64,000 nucleotides of DNA, taken from NCBI GenBank assembly GCA_031310005.1, contig CM062380.1, positions 1,426,001 to 1,490,000 of the forward strand, given 5' to 3'. Origin of the DNA: Dactylellina haptotyla (Eukaryota; Ascomycota; Orbiliomycetes; Orbiliales; Orbiliaceae). This document shows positions 23,018 to 34,833 of the stretch, piece after piece; positions within the stretch are counted from its first letter, which is position 1; every line of letters begins with the position of its first letter. The position numbers were made by a program, and so were the translations under genes. The notes beneath the pieces were generated by a model. The model saw only the letters and a list, made by a program, of their open reading frames with translations, ran no database searches and was not told the DNA's origin.

Positions 23018-25314
23018 ATGTTTGGTCGAGTGAGCGTAAGTGCTACGGCAGCGGCGGCGATGCTGCTCGCAGCAGGCCTCGTGACGGCAGCTGCTGGTCC
23101 AGCCTTTGGAAGAAATATCGCCTTCGACTCGCCCTCAATTAACCACCCCTTCCTCGCAGTTCCTCGACGAGGCCCAGTAGATAGACGAACGGTGTACGCC
23201 GGTGGGCTACAATTTACTCACGGTGTCGCAAGCGGTGATCCGTATGCGGACTCTGTCATTCTCTGGACACGAGCGGTTCCGTTGGATGTCAACGAAACAA
23301 CACATTTGTACGAGGACAGGACACCAGTCTGTGTAGCCTGGGAGGTTTGGCAGGACTATGCTTGCGACGACCGCCCGAGGAAGGTTTTCAGCAGCGGAAA
23401 GACCGAGACTTCTGGTGACGTTGACTTTACGGTCAAGGTTGAGGCTACTGGACTGTTGCCATTCCAAACTTTCTATTACAAATTCACAGATTGCGACGAG
23501 GGCCGCACAGAGAGTCCAACGGGGAGAACGAAGACTATCCCTGAGTCGGAGGCCTGGATCGATAAGGTCACATTCGCTGTTTATTCTTGTGCCAATTTTG
23601 CGGAGGTTAGTGTTCTTTTCTCCTTTCACTATCGATATTATTCGGCTAGGTTTCCTTTCGGGAAGTTGAGAAGCTTACCAATTTACCTACTCTCAAGGGA
23701 TTCTACAATGCTTATGGAACCCCAGCAAGGAAGGACAAAATGGACTATGTGATCTTCTTGGGAGGTAAGAACAACTTTAACATACCGGAATATTGAATGC
23801 ATATTCCCCGACCCGCCTATCGATTAATATGCCATATCTAACCTAACAAATCTAGACTACTCGTATGAGTACCAGGAACCGTCTTTTCTGCCTGGGCGAA
23901 CGCCCATGCCGTTCAAGGAGACCATCCAGTTGGTCGACTACAGAACAAGAATTGCCATGCAAAGACTTGACCCAGACCTCTCACTCAACCATGCCAACTT
24001 CCCCTGGTTTAGCGTCTGGGATGACCATGTACGACCACAACCCCCAAAATCTCATTTTCGAGTTGCTAGTTTGAAATAACCTCCTCTCCACTTGCGAGAT
24101 AAGCTAACAGTTGCCACAGGAGGTCGCAAACAACGGCTGGAAGGACGGCAGCGGCGATGAGACGGCCATGATCAAAGAAGGAGTTACCTGGGACCAGCGC
24201 AAGCACAATGGCCTCAGAGCACACTTTGAGGTAAGCTAATTTCTCTTGGATGTCCAATTGCCCTGCGCGATTCCCGGTCCAACTATTGGACAGAGTAGCG
24301 GATGTCTGGGGTCTAGAAAGGCTCAATTTCAAGTTTTCGCTAACCCCGCGATTTTATGAATTTTACAGTGGATGCCAATCCGCCAGGTCGACTCGGACGA
24401 TTACTTCCGTATCTGGCGCAATTTCAAGATTGGAAAGTTGGTTGATCTCAGCATGCTTGACACTCGATACTATGCGCGTGATAAGGGTGATGATATTCCT
24501 GGTGCTGCTTCCACAAAGAGAACCATGCTTGGTGCCAATCAGGAAAAGTGGTTGTTCGATCAATTCGATCAAAGCCAGAAGCGAGGTGCCATTTGGAATG
24601 TCCTTGGTAACCAAGTCCAGTTCTCCAACATGAACGAAACCGCTGTTAGCGGAGAAGCTCTCTACTATGACGGTTGGATGGACTATCAGGCACAGAGGAA
24701 CCGGGTTATGGATAATATCATCGATAGAAAACTCATGAATACCGTCATCCTCACCGGGGACTACCACGCTTTGTGGGCGGCTGAGCTTACCTACCCAGAG
24801 AAGATGAAATACAACCATGAGAACGGAAATGGCGCTTTCGGTATCGAACTCGCAACCACTGCTGTATCCAGCTATAGCGGCTACGGAATCTTGAAGTCTC
24901 TTGAGAGTTGCCAGAAAATTTCGCAAAGGGTTGTTGCTGACAACGACCAGGTCAAGTAAGTCAAACCCGTCGTTACCCCATCTTCGGAGATCGACCCTAG
25001 TGTGTTTACCAACATCGATGTCTACGCGTGATGCATGCACACATCCCATCTAATCTTCCACGCTAACCATATATTTTACACAAACGAATAGGTGGGCTGA
25101 GGGTTACTACCGTGGGTATTTCGTCGTCGAATTTACACCTTCGGAAATGAAAGCCGATTTCTTCAGCTTGGATGTAGGAACTAGGAATGATAAAGAGATT
25201 CTTGCAGCCACGTGGGTCTCTGAGGTGAACACTAACAAGTTCAAGAGACCATTCGGAGAGGTTAAGACCGGGGTTCTGCAGGACAAGTTGAACCCGTGGG
25301 CACATAGGAGCTAA
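23018..25314 (+). CDS. Secreted PhoD-family alkaline phosphatase/phosphodiesterase, 582 aa
   Basis: Six exons: 23018-23605, 23698-23764, 23856-24028, 24120-24230, 24369-24955 and 25092-25314, in frame for 582 residues. The N-terminus has a classic signal peptide (basic MFGR then an Ala/Val/Leu-rich core to about residue 25). The PhoD N-terminal domain follows with LQFTHGVASGDPYADSVILWTR. Metallophosphatase motifs are FLGDYSYEY (Asp219), SVWDDHEVANNGW (Asp274, Asp275, His276) and TGDYHALWAAEL (Asp444, His446). PhoD enzymes hydrolyse phosphate mono- and diesters using Ca/Fe outside the cell or in the wall, and their genes often respond to phosphate starvation. The substrate here is not determined. 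All metal-site motifs look intact. Exons 2 and 4 are small and each carries part of the active site, so a wrong splice would destroy the enzyme. Confidence 0.93.
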
Positions 25315-27852
25315 ATACATCTTCTTGAATGGGGGATTGTGATCTGGCAAAGAAATGTCTGAGCCTTCGAGAAAATTCGAATATACGCCATTCCAACAAG
25401 GCAAGAAGAAGCAAAAGAATAGAAGAAACCCAATCTTGCAAATAGAAGGAATGATGTTTGCATGAAGAGTATCTATTCAGATACGGGTCAGAATATACCC
25501 TCTAGAACTGTTGACTCAGGGCCAGCGACGGCCATTTTCCACAGATATTGTTGTGTTTTTTGTTTCTGTATATATTTACGATACCTAGCTAAACGTGATA
25601 AAATATTAACTAACGGAATGTTTAATTAATCTTTTTTTTTTTTAAGAAAAAAAAAAAAAATACCCCGAAAAACCCTTTATTGGCCGTGTTTACATTGTGA
25701 TCCAGATACGAAATTAGCCTGCGGGGATTTTGCTTTGACAACTCGAACTGTGCTAATCCGATTTGGTGGTGCATGTCTACAGGGTTGCATCGCGTGCTCT
25801 TTGCGTTTTGTCAAACTGACTTACTCGTTCGAGAATAATCAATTCAAGCACTACCATTGGAGGAGAGTTAGCTTGAGTATTTCAAGTGGTTGTTGTAGTC
25901 AAAGGGACAGCTTGCCGGATAGATATGATAACCCTCCATGTGATGAAGAGCCCCAAAAATCCAACATTCTAAGCCTGGTGGCGAGTGATTAAAGTGCATC
26001 AAACAAAGACATGAAACTTGGCTAAGACGACAATCTACCATGGCGTAGATGGCTTTAACATGGTTTCCACCCCACAATAATTCTAGCGCGCAACAGCCTA
26101 GTCGGAATATTGGTACGGACTGTCATTGAGAACACATTGATATTCTAGGTTTTCTTTTGACGGTTTGATCGGTTGAGCGACTTACCGAGTCAGGTTAAGG
26201 CAACTTCCGTCCCCAGGATCTGGGAAGATAGCAGATAATCTTGTTTCTTGGGTGGGTTTGATCTGTTGGATGTATGTATTGACGTATATTAAGTGCTATT
26301 TACTGAGCCGAGTTTTCAAAGATCTTAAGACCTGTGTGTGTGTATGCGTGTGACAGTCCACGTTTAGAGCTTCAGTACTAAATGCGCGGCCATTGTACAA
26401 TTGTCACGATGAAAGGACTAAGATGGCAGGCAAAGTAAAAGACCATGTCTAAGCTATTTCAGTCTCGTTATATTGATAGATTACTATATTATGCCTTTGA
26501 GGACGGCTCTTTAAGAGCCATAATCTATTGGTTTAAATCTGGGGAACAAGAATGGACGGAATAGCCACCTCCGGCCTCCTATAGTATACAACACAAAACC
26601 TCAAAGTCTAACCTTGCAAGATCCAACACTGCACAAGGCCAGGGAACTATACAATAGAAACCCATTCAGATGCTCCCACCCCCAGTAGTCAAAATATACG
26701 CAATAGAACCGAAGCTTGTAGGGTATGAGTGGCCAAATAGGTGGAGAAATCCTAGGCAACATTGAAACAATATACATTTCGTGGAAACGAGACTGTACTT
26801 GAATTATATAACCCCTCTACATCCCCCCTCATATTTGCTATTCTCTAGCTCGCTTTCTTTTCTCCCTTTGGACTTTGACCTATCCTATACATTGATATAT
26901 CTAAAAATCGTGACCTAATCTTTTGTTTTCTGTTTTCCCTATTTTTCGGATCCCGGTTTCTTTGCAATAACATTTTACCTATACGGCGGTTCGCTTCCGT
27001 CCTGTGTCACCTGAGTGCAAGCCCTGCCCTGCTGTAATACCCACTCTACGTGTCTTGACAGCCTGCCGATACAGCTTCACTGCAACACGGCAGCTTGAGG
27101 TCCTGCTGGCAATTTTTGAATTAGCCGTAATCTTTCTGCGATATATATTTCTCTAACCTATACGAAAGATCGTTATATACCCTTGCCTTGGTCTTTTACT
27201 ATAAAGACTCAAGACAGATTTCGACAGTTACGACGCCCCAGAGAGCCCGCTCCTAGTTAGCTCAGAATATCTAAAAGACAACATTTAGTTTCTTTTGACC
27301 TCGTGATCTCGTCGACATCAGAGATACATATAATTTCTGATACAAGGATTCAGCCGCCGACACTGCCTCACGATTCTCCTCCCGGTGATAGATCTTTTAC
27401 CCACTTGTATAAATATAAACCCAGCATACTTGACTTGATACTTTAGCTCAGACTACGGAAACTCAACACTGAGCCCACTCGCCCAAAACGACAAAGCCAA
27501 TCGGTGTAGAAAGAAACCCTCGTTTACCTTCACGCCCAACACCTAACCCCGAGGATTCCCTTAGTATCGAAGAGACGGAAGATACTTAAAGCTGGGACAC
27601 CCTGCCCAGGTTCTCTTCTTCTTAGCTACTTCACATATCTTCACCACAAATCTGAAATTCTCGCAACGACAAAGTCACCAGGAAGATCTTACATTCTGCT
27701 GGCAGCCTCCTGCTGATCTTACTCTCTTATCTCATTTGATTGTACTCATATCTGACATCTACCCCTTTATCAACTCTTGGATCTCTTTTTTCTTGTCTCT
27801 GAAGACTCTTTTGCCTTTGATCTCACCCGTTTTCACACTGAATATCTACGCT
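25315..27852. other. Long intergenic region upstream of the CCCH gene
   Basis: 2.5 kb. The first part is the phosphatase 3' region. Between about 26.8 and 27.85 kb the plus strand is CT-rich, with no convincing frame, and looks like a promoter and long 5' leader of the CCCH gene. A frame continues upstream of the chosen ATG to 27736, but only from a non-ATG codon. A 15-nt palindrome (arms GGCTCTT/AAGAGCC, one-base centre) is at 26505-26519. Confidence 0.5.
25632..25660. repeat. Poly(T)/poly(A) inverted repeat
   Basis: Twelve T followed by AAG and then fourteen A, so the two runs can pair as a perfect hairpin of about 12 bp. It sits about 320 nt downstream of the phosphatase stop. It may mark a transcript end or be a slippage-prone tract; function not shown. 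Confidence 0.6.
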
Positions 27853-29260
27853 ATGACTCGTCCTCATCGCGCTCAGCCTAACCCTAGGGCCTCGGGCAAA
27901 AATGAACTTTCAATCCCCACAAATAGCAAGCTTTATAGCTACTGTTCTCGCATGAAACAAACTCCTGTCCGTTCCATGTTGTAAGTATTCAATTTCCCAA
28001 TATCCCGATTTCATTAGAAGTCCGTTACTGATCCCTAACCGTTTATTTACCAGGATGGCACATGGGTAAGTTAAATCTTTAGCAGTAAATTCTCAAGTAT
28101 CTTCTTTCCTAACGTAAGTATCACCATAGCTGCTGCTTCGATTATTTCGAAAAAGGATACTGCAAGGCAGGAAATGATTGCAAGTACTCTCACTTGAGAC
28201 CTGGTGACGAGCGAAACTTGATCATGGACTCCGAGCAAGGACTCCGCAGAAAGAAGTATTACCGTCCGGAGACTCTCCAGACCTATCTTCCAGGTAAGAA
28301 AAGCCCCTTCGCGAGACTCTTTTGATGCATATAACTTGTTGGAGCATCTGTCATTCTTCGGAATACAGGCTATCCACAGTTAATGCGTGGTGAATTGTGC
28401 AGTTCTCTGACAGAATTATTCGACGAATAGGAAGTCAAGATGTCATCTGCTTCACCTTTGCTCGGAAGGGCTGGTGTATCCATGGAGACAAATGCTGGAA
28501 TCAGCACATTTCGCCACCTCCAGAGCTTCTCGACGAAATGTCACCCCAAAGTAATGGTTTGGTCATCTCCGATACTCCCTCTCCGGTTCTGGACGACTTG
28601 CCAACTCTGGACACAGGATACAATCTACCCCAGCAACAGCATATGGTTTTGCAACAGACTCAACACCCGTCTCCCACAGTGTTCGTTCCCCAATGGTCTT
28701 CCACCACCATGATTCCTGTTCAAGCTGGACCCCAGGCGCAAAAGGTCAATCCTCGCATCAAGGAGAAGGTTCACTCTGCTCAAGCTTCACAAGGCAAGTT
28801 GTTTTGTCGACCCGACCCCAAGCGCAGCGACGCTTCCAACTGGCGTGTCCCTACAAAGCCACAGTTGCAGTTGCAGACCATCAAGTCCCAGTTGCAGACC
28901 AACCCTCAGTTGCAGACCTCTCCTGTCGAGACGGCTTCTCAAACTGTCCGCTCTGTTCTCAACTTCAACTGGCGTCCAGTCATCGACGAACCTACCATTC
29001 AGGACCAAGAGCAGAGATGGGCTAGGAACACGCCATCTCCTCCTCCTGTCCCAACCACGATCGGGTGCGGGCCCTCGCTTCCTATGTTGAAAATTCCCAC
29101 CGGGTCCATGTACCCCATTGGCAACGTTCAGACCCCAGTTGACTATAACATCAACTTTGACATTCTTGGCTACAACGACGAGATGCGACACCACCAAAAC
29201 TATCGAAACTACGGGCGCGAGATCGCTTTTGGACGATCCGGAATCCCATATTTGCACTAA
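27853..29260 (+). CDS. Tandem CCCH zinc-finger RNA-binding-type protein, about 384 aa
   Basis: Best model has five exons: 27853-27980, 28054-28065, 28130-28293, 28369-28389 and 28431-29260 (384 residues). Two fingers of the form CX8CX5CX3H are visible. The first starts at CFDYFEKGYC in exon 3 and the second at CFTFARKGWC in the last exon. Between them is a basic stretch (RRKKYYRPETLQTYLP). The rest is Pro/Gln/Ser/Thr-rich, with a repeated LQLQT-type segment, and ends GRSGIPYLH. CCCH proteins of this sort usually bind RNA and control its stability or processing; the target is unknown. Exons 2 (12 nt) and 4 (21 nt) both keep frame if skipped, so they may be alternative or may be my over-splicing. 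Intron 4 in this model is only 41 nt. The start is the ATG of MTRPHRAQ. Confidence 0.75.
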
Positions 29261-31245
29261 ACGACCAACATATTCTATTTTTTGGTACCTTTCGTGGACC
29301 CATATACATACAATTACTCAAATGCGACAACAAACAAAATTCGACGGCATGATACTCTCCACTTTTTACTTCTGACTTTTCTTGCTTTCTACCTTTATCA
29401 CATTCGGGAACATATTTCTTTCTTTTCTATCTATTTTTGTTATTGATGCCCATATGATTCTTTCTCCTTTCTCTTTCTCTTGCTTTTTTCTATCTTGGGA
29501 CCCAAAAAGGGAGTTTTTAATTTCGTGCTCTCGCTCTTGTTCTTAATTATCCCCCACTTATCTTTATCCTTCCTATCTCATATAGGTTTTTTTTTCACTC
29601 TTCGAGGGACTTTTCTCTTTCGGAGACTGGTTTTTTTTACTTTTACTATTCTTCGATGTCACCTTGCCCATTATCTACGACCCATTACTACCGTCTTTTC
29701 ACTATCATATACCCCACTTTATTCCCCCTCTTTATACCCTGAAGGAACACAATTGATCTCTTCCTTCAGCCTTTTTCAGATGCATGTAACTTTTGATGTA
29801 TCTAACAGATTCGATGTGACTTCGAAGAATTTCTTTTTTCAAAATTCTCGAAGCTGCACGACAGCTTCTTCCTCTGCTCTAGATGAGCCCGTTTCCATGT
29901 TCTTGCTGATTTTACTTCCAACTTTCCTCTGCTTTTGTTTCTGCTGATTTGGCCATTACTTTTGCTTTTGCTTTTTACATACTTCCATCTCTGCTGATAT
30001 ATGACGAGATTGTTTCATCTCTTCATCGAAGGCCTAACAGATTTTTTACAGAAATCGGACGCTAGAGCTAATTTTGCTCATCGACGTCTGATTTATCCTG
30101 CTATCCTATTCTACGAATATCGAACATGCGATCTTACCCTCGTTTTACTCAAAAATCCGGAGAATGTTACTTTGAACGATCTGCTTTGTCTTTTTTTCCC
30201 TTTTTTTCTCGCTGGTTCATACATTTGATATATGCGGCGTTTTCTGATGGATCGCTTACTTATTTTATAACGGTTTGAAATTGCGATTAACCGGTGCTCT
30301 ATCCTTTAAACTGCAAACTTTGCTAGTCATTCAGCAGGCATTTTTCAATTGCTATATCTACTAAAGTTGCGGGATTCATTCATGTATCTTAATTCTTTCA
30401 AATTGCGGTTTGTGCCACGCCTGACTCTGCGGCTTTGTTGTCTCTGACCACAATCAAATCGATACGTCTCCAGACAGTTTCCCAGTTCGCATTCTCCCAA
30501 TCCAGCAGCCAACATGCGTATGTGCCAATTGCAATCCAGAATACAAGTAATCTACTTCCGTAAGCCGTCAAATGCGGCGAGAGGAATGTGTTGCTCTGAC
30601 GTTGGGCAGCTGAGGAAGCTGCTGCATCCGGCGTATTGAAACATGTGGATCAACTTCAGCAGGACCCACCCGGACTAACCCCAGTCGACAGTCTCCCCCG
30701 CAACCTCCAGCGAAGTCGATGGTCCAAAAAGGCTGAAGTGAAGCCGCATTCAGCCGTGGGCGGCAGTCGAAGGGACTGCGTCAGGGTTATCGCAGAATAG
30801 CATGCCCAATCCCAGGCCGGTGCTGGCGGGGAGGTACGCGCACCTGCGCAGTAATCATCGCCCGCCGTGCGATCCATCTCGCTTTGAGCTTATCCTTCCT
30901 GTTTATTATATAGCAGTTCCTCCGGGTTTCTGGGGAACCTCGGATCTGGGGGTCTTTTATTCCCTGTAGCCCTCCTCTTGCACTTCCGCTCTGTCACTAC
31001 ACCTTCCTTTTGCATTTCCACGTGCGATTTCCCAGCAGGCCTGTCCGCCAGATATAAAGTCCTGAACCTCGGGCGCGCGAATTCGAACTTCGATATCCGA
31101 ATCACCGCCCTTCCTCACACAAGTAATCAGTCCAGGTAGTTTGGTTGTGCTGACCGTCTCTGCAACACGTAAAATCCAACAAATCCCGTAATTTTAACTG
31201 GGCCTGTTGAAATTGAGATATTGTTATATCTAAAATATCACAACC
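29261..31245. other. T-rich intergenic region between CCCH and acyl-CoA dehydrogenase genes
   Basis: About 2 kb. From 29261 to about 30230 the plus strand is strikingly T- and CT-rich, suggesting a long U-rich 3' UTR of the CCCH gene or a pyrimidine tract. The frame at 29480-29947 is a by-product of this composition (Phe/Leu/Ser-rich). The right-hand part is the promoter of the acyl-CoA dehydrogenase gene, with a CACGTG at 31019-31024. Confidence 0.5.
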
Positions 31246-32752
31246 ATGGCGTCCTCAGCGCTGAATAAGCCCACGATCCCCTTCTCCGAGCCCCCGTATC
31301 TATCCGGTCTCCCATCGCCCTACTATAATGACTCCCACTACGCCTGGCAGAAGACATGCCGCGAGTTTATATCCGCCGAGTTCAGCGAGGCTCTCGCCTG
31401 GGAAGCCAACGGCTCCGTCCCTTCGAGCTTATTCAAAAACTTCGCAAAAGGGAATATGCTTATTCCTGCTCTACCGTTCCCACTGCCCATCAAGCAATTA
31501 AAGGAAGCTGGAATTCACGAGTTACCCGGTGGGTTGAAACTTGAAGATTTCGATGCGTTTCATCGATTAATCTACGGTGATGAGGTGCGCCATTTCCCAC
31601 ACTTGACAAAATGTTCTATATCCACCACATTACTATATATAGAGAGATATATATTAACAAGGTGTAAATATAAATGTAGATGCTCCGTGTCGGTCTCGGC
31701 GGTGTTCCCGCGGCAATAACCACAGGCATCAACTTTGCCATCCCCCCAATCTACGGCTACGGTTCCCCGGCTCTCCAAAAGAAATGGCTCGGGCCCCTCT
31801 TCCGCGGTGAAATCACCTCCTGCTTGGCAATCACGGAGCCGGACACAGGCTCCGATGTGGCCAACATCACCACGACGGCGCGGAAATCCTCCTGCGGCAA
31901 ATTCTACATCGTCACGGGCCAGAAGAAATGGATCACAAACGGCATCTGGGCGGAATACGCCACCATGGCCGTCCGCACCGGTGGACCCGGGCCCACGGGA
32001 CTCTCGCTCCTCTGGGTGCCACTTACGGAGAACGACGGGAAGGGACTCGAGAGGCGGAGGATATATATCTCCGGTGGCAGCACCAGCGGCACTTCGTTTT
32101 TGGATTTGGATGAAGTCAAGGTGCCCGTGGAGAATTTAATCGGCGAAGAGGGGATGGGCATGAGGTACATCATGAACAACTTCAACGCCGAACGGTTGAG
32201 CGTCGCGATTGGCGCAACGAGGACCGCGAGGGTCGCCCTGTCGTCTGCGGTGGAGTATGTGATGAAGCGGGAGGCATTCGGGAAGCCATTGATCGATCAG
32301 CCCGTTGTGAGGCACAGGCTTGCCAAGGCCGGCGTGATGTTGGAGAGCCAGTGGGCGTGGATCGAGCAAGTCATGTACCAGATTGGGAAGTTGGGGAAGA
32401 AAGCCGGTGATAGAGAGTTGGGAGGCGTGACGGCGATGGTGAAGGCGAATTCAGGCATGGTTTTGAATGAGTGTGCGCAGTGCGCGGTCCTGCTGTTTGG
32501 CGGGAAGGGTTTGACCAAGGGCGGTGAAGGAGAGACTGTTGAACGTAAGTTTTCACCTTTCCTGAGAAATAGCTTTATGAACTGGAAGAGTTGCTAAGGA
32601 ATAATGATATAGATATTCTGAGAGAGGTTGTTGTCACTCGGATCCCGGGTGGCGCTGAAGATGTCCTCTTGGATCTCGGTGTCCGACAGCTTGTCAAGAT
32701 ATTCAAGACCAAGACCGCAGAGCTGGAAGCCACAAGAGGATCAAAGCTGTAA
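31246..32752 (+). CDS. Acyl-CoA dehydrogenase, 447 aa
   Basis: Three exons: 31246-31584, 31680-32544 and 32613-32752, in frame for 447 residues. The order is that of the family: an N-terminal helical domain (1-150), the flavin signature CLAITEPDTGSDVANI (about 162-177) and a WITNG strand in the beta domain, then the C-terminal helical domain (NAERLSVAIGATRTAR, YVMKREAFGKPL, LLFGGKGLTKGG). Near the end, RIPGGAEDVLLDLGVRQ places a Glu where many relatives have the GG(S/A)E catalytic base. The enzyme oxidises an acyl-CoA to the 2,3-enoyl-CoA using FAD and passes electrons to ETF or oxygen. Chain preference cannot be told. There is no obvious mitochondrial presequence and no clear C-terminal SKL (the end is GSKL), although this SKL-like end may act as a peroxisomal signal (PTS1): the last three residues are indeed S-K-L. 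That suggests peroxisomal beta-oxidation or amino-acid/branched-chain catabolism. Confidence 0.92.
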
Positions 32753-33294
32753 ACCAAAAGATTATATGTACTACTAGTTTCAACTGATAGGGAGGATCTT
32801 CGTGGATCGATACCATCATGAGGACAATTGATTCTGGGCCTCCCTAATTATTTCTATTAAAACCACATGATCCATCTGAGCAATAACCGAGACCGTGTAG
32901 ATTCTGTGCATCATAAAGGGGAAAAAGCTCTCGAAAAGTAATAGTCGACAATCAAAAACACCACCCCATCTAAAATACAGACGAGGTAAATACCTGCGTC
33001 TCATGTTGGCGTGTCCTTCACATACATTATTGACATCTGGATGAAAAAAGCCCTTTGAAGGGGAAAGAAAAAAAAAGAAGAAAAACCGATATAGAATACA
33101 CCATGAGAATAGAACTGATAGTTCGCACACGACTACCATACTTCACTTATTTCCGCAGCACACATATCCCCTGCCTTATAACCCCGTAGTTGGAAAAAAA
33201 AAAAAAAAAAACAGCAACGAAGAGAAGAAGAAAAATCCTATCCATATGTTTGGCCTTTTCACTATCCCCAAAAATGATCATCCATTGGAACATC
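32753..33294. other. Convergent intergenic region
   Basis: 0.54 kb between two stops that face each other. It has an A-run at about 33193-33211 and other A/T tracts suited to 3' ends on both strands. No gene seen. Confidence 0.55.
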
Positions 33295-34833
33295 CTAAGA
33301 ATCCAATGACAATGGTGCTCTATCAGGGATGAGGTCTAAATCATAATCGAATAACCCCTTCCTCCAATGCGGTAGCTTTCGGTCCTCGTAGTAAACAAGC
33401 CCGCAGACAGCGCAGAGCGTGAATCTTCCGTCAGGACCATCTCTGACACCCCATGTATTTCCAGCTAATATCTTGCAATGCGAACACTTCCAACTTCCCA
33501 TCATAGATTCCGGAAGAGGGACTGGGGTTGTCGCGAGTGTTGTGCCCGCAGCTCCATTTTGACCACCAGCAGGTATACTGCCTCTGCGCATCGGGGAGTC
33601 ATCGCGAATCATCGGTGCACGCTTACGTCGGGATAGCGAGTCCGTGGCGGGTGTAGCGGGTGTGCCAGGTGTGTCAACCCCGGTGCCGTACAAGAATGCA
33701 GCAGCGGTGTTGACCGGGTTTAGCCTTGTGGTTTCACGACGTAATCGTCTCGTCTCTCGCTCGCGGTCGATTTCCTTGCGTTCGACCTCCTCTCTGGTCA
33801 ACTTTTCGATGTTGGGGCTCCAATCACGACCAAAATTCTCAGGATCGTACCTGATACCCGGGTGGTTTGGATGTGCGTCCGCTTTCCAGTTGTATGGAGG
33901 TGGATTTTGGCCGGACGGGAAAAACATTTCTTTCTTCGCTTTCAAAAGTTCCTCACGGATTGCGCTGGCGACCGCGTTCTGGTACTCCCCGTGATACCCA
34001 ATATCATGGCAAATCTGGAGGGCAAAGTCTTCTGGGGTGATATCCTCCTCGTAGAGATTGTACATGAATTGGTCGGTCAGGGTGTCGACGCCGCACTGGA
34101 CGTTTAGCTTGATATTGACGAGATAGTACCCCACGCTACCACTTATCGGGTCGACAAAGTTTTCTGGCAGAGGAAGCGTTGCGATGGGAGCCCATTCTTG
34201 ACAGGCGGTTCGGATAGTATTTACAATGTCGTCTACAAAGTTGCGCGGGTCTAGATCGAGGTCTATGCAGAGTTGACGAGCGAACCGTTCAAATGTGATA
34301 TCACCTTCGTAGAGGTTCCAGGTGAACCTTTCGCGGATTTTCTTCGTAGCATCGATATCGCGCTCGTAGTTGACGGGGATGAGAACCTCGGGGAGCTCGG
34401 ATAATCTTTGCTGCTGCTCCGGGGTCCTTCGCCAAGGTAGTGCTTTCGAAGGTGGTTTTCCTTGAACACTGACGGGTTCGGTGACTTCCTCAGGGATGAT
34501 AGGCGCAGCGGTGCCGCCGCCCCTGTCCCTAGAACCTCTATCCCCGTACTCGTCATCATCATCTTCCGCGTAATTAACTGTAGTTTGTCCTCTCCTAGCA
34601 GATCGCGGGGGTAGCGTGGATGTAGATGCCTGTACCGCGGGAACGACGAGCATAGTCCCATAGCTGCTCTTAATCCGAATTGGGTAGTTCGTCGTCGACG
34701 CCGGCAAGACTATCCATGGCTTGTTCTCTGGAGTTGGGATTACGACGGGAATTGGAGCGATGCCATTGGGCTGGGGAGTGGAGGATGCTCCGCGGATAGC
34801 AGAGTTACTACGCGAGAGGTGAGGTGTCGACAT
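33295..34833 (-). CDS. SNF5/SMARCB1 (Sfh1-type) chromatin-remodelling subunit with C-terminal GATA-type finger, 512 aa
   Basis: Single exon. The start is the ATG of MSTPHLSRSNSAIRG; the frame continues 39 nt upstream only from a TTG. Residues about 150-217 and 235-300 are the two SNF5 repeats. Repeat 1 has LIPVNYERDID and FTWNLYEGDITFERFARQLC. Repeat 2 has LNVQCGVDTLTDQFMYNLYE and EDFALQICHDIG. After a charged helical segment (about 345-385) rich in E/R comes a Pro/Thr-rich linker. A zinc finger CX2CX20CX2C follows (CSHC...CAVCGLVYYEDRKLPHW), which resembles GATA fingers. The family forms the core of SWI/SNF and RSC remodellers in the nucleus. Yeast Snf5 and Sfh1 as I know them lack such a finger; it appears to be a feature of filamentous fungal members. 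SWI/SNF versus RSC assignment is not certain. Confidence 0.9.
   Translation of the reverse strand: MSTPHLSRSNSAIRGASSTPQPNGIAPIPVVIPTPENKPWIVLPASTTNYPIRIKSSYGTMLVVPAVQASTSTLPPRSARRGQTTVNYAEDDDDEYGDRGSRDRGGGTAAPIIPEEVTEPVSVQGKPPSKALPWRRTPEQQQRLSELPEVLIPVNYERDIDATKKIRERFTWNLYEGDITFERFARQLCIDLDLDPRNFVDDIVNTIRTACQEWAPIATLPLPENFVDPISGSVGYYLVNIKLNVQCGVDTLTDQFMYNLYEEDITPEDFALQICHDIGYHGEYQNAVASAIREELLKAKKEMFFPSGQNPPPYNWKADAHPNHPGIRYDPENFGRDWSPNIEKLTREEVERKEIDRERETRRLRRETTRLNPVNTAAAFLYGTGVDTPGTPATPATDSLSRRKRAPMIRDDSPMRRGSIPAGGQNGAAGTTLATTPVPLPESMMGSWKCSHCKILAGNTWGVRDGPDGRFTLCAVCGLVYYEDRKLPHWRKGLFDYDLDLIPDRAPLSLDS

Noticed and set aside
29480-29947. 155-codon frame downstream of the CCCH gene
   Set aside because: Phe/Leu/Ser-rich translation produced by a T-rich tract; no domain or homology pattern.
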